A stretch of DNA of 39,905 nucleotides from Anaerolineae bacterium (GTDB lineage Bacteria > Chloroflexota > Anaerolineae > Promineifilales > Promineifilaceae), in NCBI GenBank assembly GCA_020848035.1, contig JADLAX010000022.1, positions 1-39,905 on the forward strand, in the 5' to 3' direction. Positions 24,728-33,136 of this stretch are shown in pieces. The notes below the pieces were generated by a model that saw only the letters and a list, made by a program, of their open reading frames with translations, ran no database searches and was not told the DNA's origin. Positions within the stretch are counted from its first letter, which is position 1. Every line of letters begins with the position of its first letter. A program made the position numbers and the translations under genes.

Positions 24728-26017
24728 CTACTCAAACTTCACATCCAGAAGATGCGTCGAGCAGGAAATGCACGGATCGTAAGCCCGCACCAGCATCTCC
24801 AGCGCGTGGGTGATTTGCTGCTGCGTCCGATCCAGCATCGTTGGCACCAATGCCTTCATGTCCAGCTCAATGTTGGCCAGGTTTTGCCCGGTCGGAATGA
24901 TGCAGTTGGCTCCCACAATCTGCCCATCCTCGATGATGTAATGATGGAACAGCGTACCGCGCGGCACCTCGCAAGCGCCTACACCTTCGCCCGATTGGCG
25001 GGTCGGCAAGGCCGGATCTTCCCAGGCAATCTCCCGTGCCAACAGCGCATCAATCAGCTGGATCGCTTCCTCAACACAGTGAGCAATTTCCACCACCTGC
25101 GCCACGGTAATCAGGTACGGATTGGTCGCCTTCGGCTTCAAGCCCAGCCCAGCCGCCACCTCTTTGGCCACCGGATGCAGCAAATCGTGGTTCACGTTAA
25201 ACCGGGCCAGCGCCCCCACCATGTACGATTCCCGCTGGTTTTGCGCATGTTTTGCCGACGAATGCGGCACCAAATATTCGTTGGTTATCGTTTTGTAAGC
25301 CGAGGCGGGCCAACGGCCGTCATCCGTACTCACAATATCGCCATCAATAAAACCATACACGCCATCGTCGCGGCGCAGGGCAATGTACTCGGTTTCCCGT
25401 TCAAATTGGGGCAGCTTGAGGGTTTGGAAAAGATCGGCCGTGGCCACCACATCGGCGCGCGCCGCTTCAAATCGCGCCCGCAGCTCGTACAGCTGGTTGG
25501 CCGTGGGAAAGTGGCTAAAGCCGCCCACTACCATCGCAATGGGATGCGTATGCCGCCCGGCAATCGCCTGGCACAAATCACCCGCCAGCTTTTTCAGGCG
25601 CAGCGCCCGCAGCACGACGTCTGGGGCCGTGTTGGCTAGCGGAATCACGCTGGGCACACCCAAAAAGTCGGGGGCGATGAGCATGTAAGCATGCAGCACG
25701 TGGCTGTCCAACAGCTCGCCCAAAAAGTTGAGGCGGCGCAGCAGCTTCGTCTGTTCGCTCAGTTCCACGCCCAGCGCCATTTCCGACGCCCGCAGCGAGG
25801 CCGTCGCATGGCCCACCGCACAAATCCCGCAAATCCGCGAGGTAATGTGCGACGCATTCTGGTACGGTTTACCGCGCAGCATCGCCTCAAAAAAGCGGGG
25901 CGTCTCCACAATTTGCAGATCACACTGCTTTAGCTCGCCGTTTACCACATCCACCACAATGTTGCCGTGCCCTTCCACCCGCGTCAGGTGGTGCACGTTG
26001 ACTTTTACGTTAGCCAT
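24728..26017 (-). CDS. hydA: [NiFe]-hydrogenase large (alpha) subunit, group 3b-like
   Basis: 429 residues. RVEGHG (E15), the first cysteine motif RICGICAVGH (C63, C66, H70) and the second DPCISCSTH (C416, C419, H422) coordinate the Ni-Fe(CN)2CO site. Seven residues follow H422 and would be cut off by the protease encoded downstream. The length is typical of cytoplasmic group 3 enzymes and shorter than membrane-bound group 1. The order beta-gamma-delta-alpha matches the hydBGDA operon of Pyrococcus sulfhydrogenase and bacterial group 3b enzymes, which exchange electrons between H2 and NADP(H). The gene overlaps the delta subunit gene by eight bases, consistent with translational coupling. Confidence 0.93.
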   Translation of the reverse strand: MANVKVNVHHLTRVEGHGNIVVDVVNGELKQCDLQIVETPRFFEAMLRGKPYQNASHITSRICGICAVGHATASLRASEMALGVELSEQTKLLRRLNFLGELLDSHVLHAYMLIAPDFLGVPSVIPLANTAPDVVLRALRLKKLAGDLCQAIAGRHTHPIAMVVGGFSHFPTANQLYELRARFEAARADVVATADLFQTLKLPQFERETEYIALRRDDGVYGFIDGDIVSTDDGRWPASAYKTITNEYLVPHSSAKHAQNQRESYMVGALARFNVNHDLLHPVAKEVAAGLGLKPKATNPYLITVAQVVEIAHCVEEAIQLIDALLAREIAWEDPALPTRQSGEGVGACEVPRGTLFHHYIIEDGQIVGANCIIPTGQNLANIELDMKALVPTMLDRTQQQITHALEMLVRAYDPCISCSTHLLDVKFE

Positions 26018-26783
26018 GAACCAGCTCCTTTTCCAGCAGCGTCTGGTTGGTTAAAAAGAGGCTCAACTTCTCGTCGATCTCCGCCTGATTCAGCCCATGC
26101 TGAGCCAGCACTTCCTGGAACGACTCCATGTTGGGCGCCGAGACCAGCCCGCGGCAGCCTTCGCAGCCGTAGCCGTACGCCGGGCAGATGGCGTTGCAGC
26201 CCGCCCGGGTAATCGGCCCCAGGCACACCTGACCGCGCTCGAAGACGCAGATGTTTTCGTGCAGCTTGCACTCGATGCACATGGGATAGTCGGGCAGCTT
26301 GGGCTGGCGCCCTTGCAGCAGCACGCTCACAATGCGCACAAACTCGTCCCGGTCAATTGGGCAGCCGGGGATCACCGCATCCACCTCAATCACCTGGCTG
26401 ATGGCGCGTGCCGGGTAGGTGTCGTACCACTCCGCCTTGTCGCCGTAGACGTACTGGCGCACGTCCGGCAGCAGCTGGCGGTTGCGAATGGCGTTGATGC
26501 CACCCAAATGGGCACAGGCACCGAGAGCGATGACGTAAACGGCCGTTTCCCGAATCTTCCTCAACCGTGCCTCATCCCCCACCCGCGTACACGACCCCTC
26601 AATAAAGGCAATCTGGTAATCTTCGCTGCGCGCGCTGGATGCCTCGCGAAATTCCACAATGTTTACCACTTTCAACAGCTCGGGATGCGTTTGCAGCGCG
26701 TCCAGCACGGTAAGCTGGCACCCTTCACAGCTGGTAAAGTCAAAAAAAGCAACCCGTGGGAGTTCATTCACTGTGCCGCTCAT
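26010..26783 (-). CDS. hydD: [NiFe]-hydrogenase small (delta) subunit
   Basis: 257 residues. FTSCEGCQ supplies the proximal cluster cysteines, with further cysteines in GSCTRVGD, GACAHLGG and GCPID. A C-terminal run (MCIECKLHENICVF, QVCLGPITRAGC, GYGCEGCRG) gives medial and distal clusters. There is no Tat signal, so the enzyme is cytoplasmic. ATG 26783 sits inside an ATGA overlap with the gamma gene stop; the open frame upstream to 26888 overlaps gamma and is not used. It passes electrons from the alpha subunit towards the flavin subunit. Confidence 0.92.
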   Translation of the reverse strand: MSGTVNELPRVAFFDFTSCEGCQLTVLDALQTHPELLKVVNIVEFREASSARSEDYQIAFIEGSCTRVGDEARLRKIRETAVYVIALGACAHLGGINAIRNRQLLPDVRQYVYGDKAEWYDTYPARAISQVIEVDAVIPGCPIDRDEFVRIVSVLLQGRQPKLPDYPMCIECKLHENICVFERGQVCLGPITRAGCNAICPAYGYGCEGCRGLVSAPNMESFQEVLAQHGLNQAEIDEKLSLFLTNQTLLEKELVHG

Positions 26784-27631
26784 AACGCTTCCTCCAGGTT
26801 CTTGATCTCGGTGTAGGACAACGACGGCCCATCCAGGCAGGCATAGATGTGATTGATCTGGCAGTGGCCACACTTGCCCACGCCGCACTTCATGTGCCGC
26901 TCAAAACTCAGCCAGATGTCGTGCTCGGCCACGCCCAGCCGGATCAAATCATCAATGATGAACTTGTACATGACGGGCGGGCCACACACAATGGAAACTG
27001 TGTTGTGTGGATTGAGGGCCACCTTTTTAAGCAAACAGTTGACAAAACCTACCTCGCCGCGCCATTTTTCATCGCCACAGTCAACCGTGGTGTACATCTC
27101 CACGTCGTCCATCCAGTTGAAGGCGTTTACTTCGTCGCGGAACAGCATCTCTCTGGGCGAACGCGCCCCGTACAAAATAACAATCCGGTTGTACTTTTCG
27201 CGGTGATCAATTGCCTCGTAAATCACCGAGCGCAGCGGGGCCAGCCCCAGGCCACCGGCAATAAAGACCACATCCTTGCCCCGGTAGCGCTCCATGGGGA
27301 AGCCGCGCCCAAACGGCCCGCGAACGCCCAGCGTATCGCCCACGTTCAGCGCGTGCATCTTGCTGGTCAGGTCGCCGACGTTGCGCACACAAAGCTCGAA
27401 GGTGCCGTTGCTGCGGCTGGGCGACGAACAAACGCTGATCGGCGCTTCACCCACGCCAAACAGCGATACCTGCACAAACTGCCCCGGATCGTGGTCCAGG
27501 GTGAGGCCGTAGGGCAGCTCAATCGTGTATAGTTTTTCCAGCTCAGTGAGGGAGCGTACGGCCGTTATTCTGGCTGGTACCGGCATGTAAATCGACGGCG
27601 ACTCCCGCACTTCTCGCAGTAACGTCTTCAT
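26780..27631 (-). CDS. hydG: Hydrogenase gamma subunit, FAD/NAD(P)-binding diaphorase
   Basis: 283 residues. The ferredoxin reductase-like N-terminal half has PISVCSSP, an FAD-binding variant. FIAGGLGLAPLRSVIYE is the NAD(P) loop, followed by GARSPREMLF and the CGPPVMY segment. The tail, MKCGVGKCGHCQI then YACLDGP, holds four cysteines for a [2Fe-2S] cluster as in dihydroorotate dehydrogenase electron-transfer subunits. It links hydrogen turnover to nicotinamide cofactors. ATG 27631 has GGAG seven bases upstream, so the gene begins 89 bases inside the beta gene; an internal ATG at 27586 lacks such a site. Confidence 0.9.
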   Translation of the reverse strand: MKTLLREVRESPSIYMPVPARITAVRSLTELEKLYTIELPYGLTLDHDPGQFVQVSLFGVGEAPISVCSSPSRSNGTFELCVRNVGDLTSKMHALNVGDTLGVRGPFGRGFPMERYRGKDVVFIAGGLGLAPLRSVIYEAIDHREKYNRIVILYGARSPREMLFRDEVNAFNWMDDVEMYTTVDCGDEKWRGEVGFVNCLLKKVALNPHNTVSIVCGPPVMYKFIIDDLIRLGVAEHDIWLSFERHMKCGVGKCGHCQINHIYACLDGPSLSYTEIKNLEEAL

Positions 27632-28700
27632 AACTCAGCTCCAATTCTTGGGTTTCAGAGACAACAGGTTCCCCATGCTGCTCGTGGTAAAGGGCATTCA
27701 GCACGTTGATAGGCGTGATATTGACCAGGCAGGTAGACCCACACCGACCACACCCCACGCAGCCCAACAAACCGTAGGCATCGTGCATGTACTTGCCCTT
27801 GCGCATAAACCGATGCCGCTGGCGCGACATGCGCGCCTCGCGGAAGTTGTGGCCGCCCGCCACCAGGGCAAACGTCGTCGCCTGGCAGGAATCCCAGGTG
27901 CGTGTCCGCTTGCCTTCCGTTTGCGTCAGGTCGGCCTCGTCTACCATGTTGAAGCAGACGCAGGTGGGGCAAACCTGGGTACACATGCCGCATACCAGGC
28001 AGTCATCACCCACATCCTGCCAGAGCGGGCTGCTGTAGCCGTCGTGCAGCAGCTCCTTCAGCTCGCTTACGTCAAAATCGAGCCGCTTGTCAAACGCCTG
28101 CATCTTTTTAGCAATCACCCGGTCGTAGATGGGCTGCCAATCGGCGGTAAACGGTTCGGCCAGCGTGTCGGCCAGCAGCGATTCACCCTTTGGTGTGTTC
28201 ACATGCACGGCGTACACGTGCCCCATATCCGTCAGGTGCAAATCGGCCGCTTCCGGCAAATGCGCGGTGCCCATGTCGTGGCAGTAGGCATGCTCGGTGC
28301 AGGGTGCCATGCACTCAACGCTGATCAGGTAGATGTCTTCCCGCCGGGCGCGGTAATGCTGGTCGGCAAAACCCTGGCTGAAAATCTGGTCAAACAGCCG
28401 GGTGGCCTGCACGTCGCAGGTGTGAATGCCAAAAATGACGGTGGGTTCCGTCTCGATCACGGCCTGAATGTGGCTGCCATCCAGGTGGTAACGCAGCAAA
28501 GTTTCTTGTTGGGGGAATAGATATTTTTTGGGGGGCACACAGGTGGTGGGGTAATCCAGGGCCATCTCAACGGCCGTTTCAATCTCTGCAAAAACATATT
28601 GGCCATTTTTCGGCTTGGGACCAACCACGCGAAAACGCCTGCGCAGCCGCTGAACCCACTCGTTCAAGGCGGATTTAGGAATCGTCTTCAGATCACTCAT
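27543..28700 (-). CDS. hydB: Hydrogenase beta subunit, 4Fe-4S protein
   Basis: 385 residues, homologous in layout to the sulfhydrogenase beta subunit. Two ferredoxin-type motifs lie in the C-terminal half, CLVCGMCTQVCPTC and CVGCGRCGSTC. TCDVQATRLFDQIF and VECMAPC earlier are conserved in the family. It serves as an electron conduit or docking subunit with the flavin subunit. ATG 28700 is used; the preceding TTG adds one codon only. The last 89 bases overlap the gamma gene in another frame, longer than the usual 4-11 base overlaps of this operon. Two Rex/CRP-like operators lie 193-241 bp upstream. Confidence 0.92.
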   Translation of the reverse strand: MSDLKTIPKSALNEWVQRLRRRFRVVGPKPKNGQYVFAEIETAVEMALDYPTTCVPPKKYLFPQQETLLRYHLDGSHIQAVIETEPTVIFGIHTCDVQATRLFDQIFSQGFADQHYRARREDIYLISVECMAPCTEHAYCHDMGTAHLPEAADLHLTDMGHVYAVHVNTPKGESLLADTLAEPFTADWQPIYDRVIAKKMQAFDKRLDFDVSELKELLHDGYSSPLWQDVGDDCLVCGMCTQVCPTCVCFNMVDEADLTQTEGKRTRTWDSCQATTFALVAGGHNFREARMSRQRHRFMRKGKYMHDAYGLLGCVGCGRCGSTCLVNITPINVLNALYHEQHGEPVVSETQELELSYEDVTARSAGVAVDLHAGTSQNNGRTLPH

Positions 28701-28724
28701 CAATCACTCTCTCTTGTGCGTCGT

Positions 28725-28775
28725 GTAAAAGCCAAAAGAAATTCGAATTCGTATGAGCGCGTGTTTGGCTTTTAC
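28725..28775. other. Leader hairpin of the hydrogenase operon
   Basis: GTAAAAGCCAAA (28725-28736) pairs with TTTGGCTTTTAC (28764-28775) around 27 bases, about 25 bp before the hydB start. It may shape the leader mRNA. No riboswitch class is recognised. Confidence 0.45.
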
Positions 28776-28892
28776 CTAAGCAAGTTAGCTCACATAACTT
28801 GAAATTCGCGGAGATTTGCTCGGAGGACTGTGTTTGCCAAAACAAACGTTAAAAATGGAAAAGTTGGACAACAAATTGATACAATACGCCCA

Positions 28893-28912
28893 ATTGTGCA
28901 ATATTTCACAAT
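28893..28912 (-). promoter_or_regulatory. Rex- or CRP/FNR-like operator, site 1
   Basis: TTGTGCAATATTTCACAA within a 20-bp near-perfect palindrome (one mismatched pair). Read on the - strand it is TTGTGAAATATTGCACAA, close to the Rex consensus TTGTGAAnnnnTTCACAA; it is also one base from TGTGAn6TCACA of CRP. Rex senses NADH/NAD+, a sensible control for an NAD(P)-linked hydrogenase. Confidence 0.6.
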
Positions 28913-28920
28913 TCGGCGGT

Positions 28921-28940
28921 ATTGTGCAATATTTCACAAT
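28921..28940 (-). promoter_or_regulatory. Rex- or CRP/FNR-like operator, site 2
   Basis: Exact copy of the 20 bases at 28893-28912, start-to-start distance 28 bp. Exact duplication of an operator upstream of the hydrogenase operon argues for function. No cognate regulator gene lies in the window. Confidence 0.6.
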
Positions 28941-29018
28941 ACAGGTCTACTGAACTTGATCCAAAAAAGATATGACCATTGTCATGGCACAAACTGAGTT
29001 TTTTGGCTATGGAAAAGG

Positions 29019-30728
29019 TTATTTGCGGGCTTGCAGAATATGGATCGATTCCAGGGCGAGGCGACGGGTTGCCTCGTCTGGCTCAAGGGCAAGGAGCGTG
29101 TGGTAATCGGCAATGGCGGCCGCGTAGTCACCCAGCTGGGTGTAGGCGGCGGCGCGATAAACGTAGATGGAGGGGAAGGTTTTGGGGTGCATCGCAATCA
29201 CGCGGCTGAAGTCGGCCACGGCCGTTTCGTACTCACCCAGCGACATCCAGGCATCCCCCCGCCCCCAGTATGCCTGGGCAAACTGGGCATCCAGGGCCAC
29301 GGCGCGGTCAAATTGGGGCACGGCCGCGGCATACTCCCCCACATCAAGCAGCGCCACGCCGCGCTGATACGCCTCAATGGCCCGGTCGGGAAAAAGGCGC
29401 TGCCACCCCACCCCCAGCAGCAGTCCCACCACGATAATAAACGCCAGCCGCACCATTCCCCGCACCGAAGCGGCAAAAAACGGCCGTCTCTGACCCAAAA
29501 CTGGCTGTAAGGCAGCAGGTAAAGCAGGAGCTGCGGGCACGTCTTGCACCTGGGCCAAAATTTCTTCCAGCAGGCGGCTTTCCATCACCACACTGCCCCA
29601 ATCAACCGAGCGCTGCAGCAGGCGCAGACTGTGCTGCGCGGCCGTTTTGGCCAGGGCCAACTCCCCCTTTTGCAGCAGCAGCAGGGCACGCACACGCAGC
29701 AACACCTGCTCCACTTCCAGGGCCAGCGCGTTGTACCGCTCCGGCCGAATCAGCGCCAGCCACGCCTCGGCCTGCGGCAAATCGCCGCCGTAGCGGGCGG
29801 TAAAATAAGCGGCGGTGGCAAAGTAGAGGGGAGAACGCAGCGCCGGGGGATGATGTTGCAGCAAAGTAAGGGTCTGGTCCAGGAAAACGGCCGCTTCGGC
29901 CACGTCACCACGATCCAGCGCCTGGGTGTGGGCAATGTAGTGCCCCACCAGCGCCTCACTGCTCTCGGGTGGGGCAGCCAGGATGCGGGCCACAACTGTC
30001 GGGTCAAGTTCGGCCGGCGAAACGCCGCGCAGCGACGCTTCGCCCAGGTTGGCCAGGGCCAGCTCTCTGACCAGAGCGGATCCGCCGCGCCACATCTGCC
30101 AGATGCGCGCCGCATCGGTGTAGCTGCCGCCCACTTTTTGGGGGATGGCGGTGGCGGGCAGGGTCATCACGGCGGCCAGCAGCAGCCAGAGCAGTGCCAG
30201 GCCCCAGCCATAAGCCACGGGCTCATTGCGCAGCCGGTAATTCAGGCCCAGCAGCAGCAGCAGCTGAACCAGCGTCGCCAATGGGCCACCCACCAGGAAG
30301 ATCATGCGCGACCGCCGATGATCGCCAAAGGAGCGAGGCACAGCCAAAGCCCGCCCCTGCCATTGCAGCAGGTTGTTGTGAATGAGACTCAGGCGCAGCC
30401 CCTCGACTTCGCGGGCAAGGCGCAGCGGTCCAAAAGTCACCAGGACAAAACGAAATCCAACCCATTTGGCCGCCAGCAAATGGCCCAACTCGTGCCAGAC
30501 GACGGTGACAAACAGCGCCAGGGGGAACAAAATGAAGGTGCTGAGGATGAGAACGGCCGTTGACGGCACCACAAAATCAGGACGCGGCGCACGCAGCACC
30601 TGGGGCAGCAAGACGGCCATGCTGATGAGCATAACGGCCGTACTCACCACCTGCTGCCAACGCTGGCTCTTTTTTTGTTGGCGTGTAGGTGGTACCGCAA
30701 ACTGTTCGGGCCGGACGGTGAGCTTCAT
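29019..30728 (-). CDS. Membrane M50-type metalloprotease fused to TPR repeats
   Basis: 569 residues. Hydrophobic segments near 27-45 and 54-80 lead into WHELGH (H79, E80, H83), the zinc motif of site-2/M50 proteases. LVGGPLATLVQLLLLLG and YTDAARIW, in place of the usual NPxxxxDG, complete a degenerate catalytic core. About 250 residues of helical TPR-like sequence follow, another membrane segment lies near 435-450, and clear TPRs follow in the last 110 residues (GVALLDVGEYAAAVPQFDRA, then similar units). The role is unknown; intramembrane proteolysis or chaperone-like scaffolding are options. ATG 30728 has no strong ribosome site. It is divergent from the next + strand gene. Confidence 0.75.
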   Translation of the reverse strand: MKLTVRPEQFAVPPTRQQKKSQRWQQVVSTAVMLISMAVLLPQVLRAPRPDFVVPSTAVLILSTFILFPLALFVTVVWHELGHLLAAKWVGFRFVLVTFGPLRLAREVEGLRLSLIHNNLLQWQGRALAVPRSFGDHRRSRMIFLVGGPLATLVQLLLLLGLNYRLRNEPVAYGWGLALLWLLLAAVMTLPATAIPQKVGGSYTDAARIWQMWRGGSALVRELALANLGEASLRGVSPAELDPTVVARILAAPPESSEALVGHYIAHTQALDRGDVAEAAVFLDQTLTLLQHHPPALRSPLYFATAAYFTARYGGDLPQAEAWLALIRPERYNALALEVEQVLLRVRALLLLQKGELALAKTAAQHSLRLLQRSVDWGSVVMESRLLEEILAQVQDVPAAPALPAALQPVLGQRRPFFAASVRGMVRLAFIIVVGLLLGVGWQRLFPDRAIEAYQRGVALLDVGEYAAAVPQFDRAVALDAQFAQAYWGRGDAWMSLGEYETAVADFSRVIAMHPKTFPSIYVYRAAAYTQLGDYAAAIADYHTLLALEPDEATRRLALESIHILQARK

Positions 30729-30864
30729 ACCGTTGAAGTATAGCGAGGCGGTGTAGGCACAACAACTGGCTTGCCGGAGTAGAACATAAGTGCTAAACTC
30801 TCCACAACATCATCAAAACCCACCGCGTAAAAAGGCAAGCCGTTTGCTGCCGAGGGAAAATCAT

Positions 30865-31182
30865 ATGAGCAATCCAAAAGCGGGTATCTATCTGATTGTG
30901 GAATTTGAATGGCCACGGCCGTTTACCCAAGACCATGCCAAAAATGCGCGCGCGCTGCATGACATCGTGCAGGGGCAGGATTGGATCAAAGAAGTGGTGG
31001 CCGCCAGCGGCGGGCTGGGCGACGGACCGCCCTCTATCTGGATTTTCTGGCTGCCGGATTATGCCGCCCTGGATCGCCTGCTGCGCAGCCAGGAAGACCC
31101 GGTGGGCCGGGCTTATGCAACCTTCTTCAGCCAGATGCCCGTGGTGAAGGACAAAATTCGTGAAGAGGTGGCCTTTTTATAG
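30865..31182 (+). CDS. Small protein of unknown function, possible dimeric alpha-beta barrel
   Basis: 105 residues. Alternating strands and helices (GIYLIVEFEW, helix, WIKEVVAAS, SIWIFWLPDYAALDRLL) suggest a ferredoxin-like or dimeric alpha-beta barrel fold such as YCII/muconolactone-type proteins. No catalytic motif can be named. GAGGG precedes ATG 30865; the frame extends to 30790 without support. It is the first gene of a four-gene + strand run that ends at 33551. Confidence 0.65.
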   Translation: MSNPKAGIYLIVEFEWPRPFTQDHAKNARALHDIVQGQDWIKEVVAASGGLGDGPPSIWIFWLPDYAALDRLLRSQEDPVGRAYATFFSQMPVVKDKIREEVAFL

Positions 31183-31194
31183 GGAATTTTTGCC

Positions 31195-31497
31195 ATGGAG
31201 ATTAATTTAGAGCTCGATGCTTATCTCAGCCGGACCACGGTGGATGCCGCCGCTGCGGGCCTGCAATTGCTGGACTTTATCACCAGCCTCAGTCAGGGCA
31301 TTACCTGGACGCTGCACCGGGGGCAGATTGATTTTGCCGCGGCACGGCCGTTTTGCAGTCTGCGCCCCGCCAAAACCCACATCACCTGCCAGATCCCCGA
31401 TACCAAGACTGCCGTTCGCCTGACCAATCTTTACGATGTGGATGCCAGCTTGCAGGCGCGCATTCGCCAGGCCTACCAGCAGGCCCAACGCCACTAA
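31195..31497 (+). CDS. DUF5655-like small protein
   Basis: 100 residues. The WTLHRGQIDFAAARPFCSLRPAK segment (in parts, TLHRGQIDFA and FCSLRPAKTHI) resembles the DUF5655 domain, a small alpha-beta domain sometimes fused to other modules. Function is unknown. It lies 12 bp after the preceding gene with AGGGA before its ATG, so the two are probably co-transcribed. Confidence 0.6.
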   Translation: MEINLELDAYLSRTTVDAAAAGLQLLDFITSLSQGITWTLHRGQIDFAAARPFCSLRPAKTHITCQIPDTKTAVRLTNLYDVDASLQARIRQAYQQAQRH

Positions 31498-31612
31498 CTT
31501 CACGCCACGGCACAAAGAGAGCTTGATTCCTTTGCGTCTTCGCCTGCTCTGGTTCACAATCAGCGCGTAACAGAACAACTTTTGAACGGCATGTGGTAAA
31601 CAGGAGGTGATT

Positions 31613-33136
31613 ATGGGGCACGATGTTTTGTTTACGGCCGTTTCCGCACTGGCCGACGCCGCTCACGCCTTTGCCGATGTGGACATGAGCCAGCCATTTC
31701 ACTGGCGCAAACATGGGGAAGGAGTACGCCTGGGCCTCATCGGCACGCACCATGAACTGCAGGATTTGGCGGCCACGCTGGCCGCCAGACGCAGCCAGGC
31801 AGGACCGCCCACAACGCTGGTGCAGCAGGTGCTGGGGCAGGTTCACACCGCTTACCGCGAGCTACAAGCCGCCCTGCTGGGCATCACCGATGCCGAGTTT
31901 GACCAGGAGCCAGCCGCCGGGGAGTGGCCGCTGCGCATCATCTTGGGCCACATTTTTGCGGCGGAACGTGCCTTTTTTAGCCTCATCATTTCTGGCCTGG
32001 CGCAGCAGGAAGCAGGGGCAGTACGGCCGTTTACCTTCCCCGACGGCGAGGTAGAGCGCGTTACCGGCAGCCAGGAGGCCTTCTACGACGTCATCGACAA
32101 CCAGCCGCTGGCCACCATCCGGCAGCATTACGATGACTTTCACCAGCGTGTCCTCAATGAACTGAAGGACGTGCCGGATGAGCAGTTTTTAGGACCATCG
32201 CCCATCTGGTGGGAAGAGGAAGAGTATTCGCTGCAATACCGGCTGCACCGTTTTGAAGCCCACCTGCGCCAGCATTTGGTGCAAATTGAGAAAACCTTGC
32301 TTTTGCTAAACCACCCGGAAACAGAAGCCCGTCGCTTTTTGCGGTTGATTTTCCGGGCGCTGGCCAGCGTGGAAAACGCCGTACTCGGCGCGCCAGGGCT
32401 GGGCCAGGCCGAACAACAGGCGCTGGCCGCAAGTGTCGCGGAGCGCACGGCCGTTCTGCAGCAAGTGGTGTCCAACTGCCGCCGGTTGGAAACGGCCGTC
32501 ACAGACAACGACGTGCCGACGATCAAACAAATCACGGCCGCTCATCCAGCGCTGGCCAGAGCGATTGGGCAAAACAGCTTGCCGCTGCTGATGAACGCGA
32601 TTTACCAACGGAAAACGGCCGTGGTTGATGTCTTATTGGCTGCCGGAACCGAACCAGACGTCTTTGCCGCCGCCGCGCTGGGCGATGTGGCGCGGTTGCA
32701 AACTCTAGCCGAGGCATGGCCCGGCTACCTGAACCTCTTTGCCCGTGATGGCTTCACCCCGCTCCAGCTGGCGTGTTACTTTAATCAGGAGGCCACAGCC
32801 CTGTGGCTCATTGAGCATGAGGCGGACGTCAACGCCGTGGCCAAAAACAAGATGAAAATTGCGCCCATTCACGCCACGGCCACCCACGGCAATCTGACAA
32901 TTTTGCGTGCCTTGCTGGAAAAAGGGGCCGAGGTAAATGCCGCGCAGGAAGGGGGATATACGGCCGTTCATCAGGCCGCCCATCGCAACAACGTGCCCAT
33001 GGCCCACCTGCTGCTCGAATTCGGGGCCAACCCCCACCAGCCAGACGCCAACGGCCAGACGGCTCTCCAGCTGGCCCAGGCGGAAGGGAATGAGGCGGTA
33101 ACGGCCGTTATTTTGGGAGGAAACTATGAAAGTTGA
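31613..33136 (+). CDS. DinB-like four-helix domain fused to ankyrin repeats
   Basis: 507 residues. Residues about 65-230 form a DinB/YfiT-type bundle (LVQQVLGQVHTAYRELQAAL, EWPLRIILGHIFAAERAFF). The C-terminal 180 residues are ankyrin repeats (GFTPLQLACYFNQEATALWL, HATATHGNLTILRALLEKGA and similar). DinB-like proteins use metal for thiol-dependent transferase reactions, and ankyrins bind partners; their combination in one chain is unusual. AGGAGG five bases before ATG 31613 gives the start. It overlaps the next gene by 11 bases, suggesting joint function. Confidence 0.78.
   Translation: MGHDVLFTAVSALADAAHAFADVDMSQPFHWRKHGEGVRLGLIGTHHELQDLAATLAARRSQAGPPTTLVQQVLGQVHTAYRELQAALLGITDAEFDQEPAAGEWPLRIILGHIFAAERAFFSLIISGLAQQEAGAVRPFTFPDGEVERVTGSQEAFYDVIDNQPLATIRQHYDDFHQRVLNELKDVPDEQFLGPSPIWWEEEEYSLQYRLHRFEAHLRQHLVQIEKTLLLLNHPETEARRFLRLIFRALASVENAVLGAPGLGQAEQQALAASVAERTAVLQQVVSNCRRLETAVTDNDVPTIKQITAAHPALARAIGQNSLPLLMNAIYQRKTAVVDVLLAAGTEPDVFAAAALGDVARLQTLAEAWPGYLNLFARDGFTPLQLACYFNQEATALWLIEHEADVNAVAKNKMKIAPIHATATHGNLTILRALLEKGAEVNAAQEGGYTAVHQAAHRNNVPMAHLLLEFGANPHQPDANGQTALQLAQAEGNEAVTAVILGGNYES

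Larger units (their letters stand above)
28701..29018. other. Hydrogenase operon leader and upstream spacer
   Basis: No gene. Reading towards the hydrogenase genes it holds two identical palindromic operators (28921-28940, 28893-28912) and then a 12-bp-arm hairpin at 28725-28775. It is AT-rich, as expected for a promoter, but I could not place -35/-10 boxes with confidence. Confidence 0.7.

Noticed and set aside
24083..25639. 518-residue open frame on the + strand
   Set aside because: It is antisense to the hydrogenase large subunit and protease genes, has no domain-like features and crosses their repeat-filled gap.
27648..28520. 290-residue open frame on the + strand
   Set aside because: Antisense shadow of the hydrogenase beta gene, which has clear cysteine motifs.
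29544..30563. 339-residue open frame on the + strand
   Set aside because: Antisense to the M50-TPR gene; glutamine/histidine-rich shadow composition with no family features.
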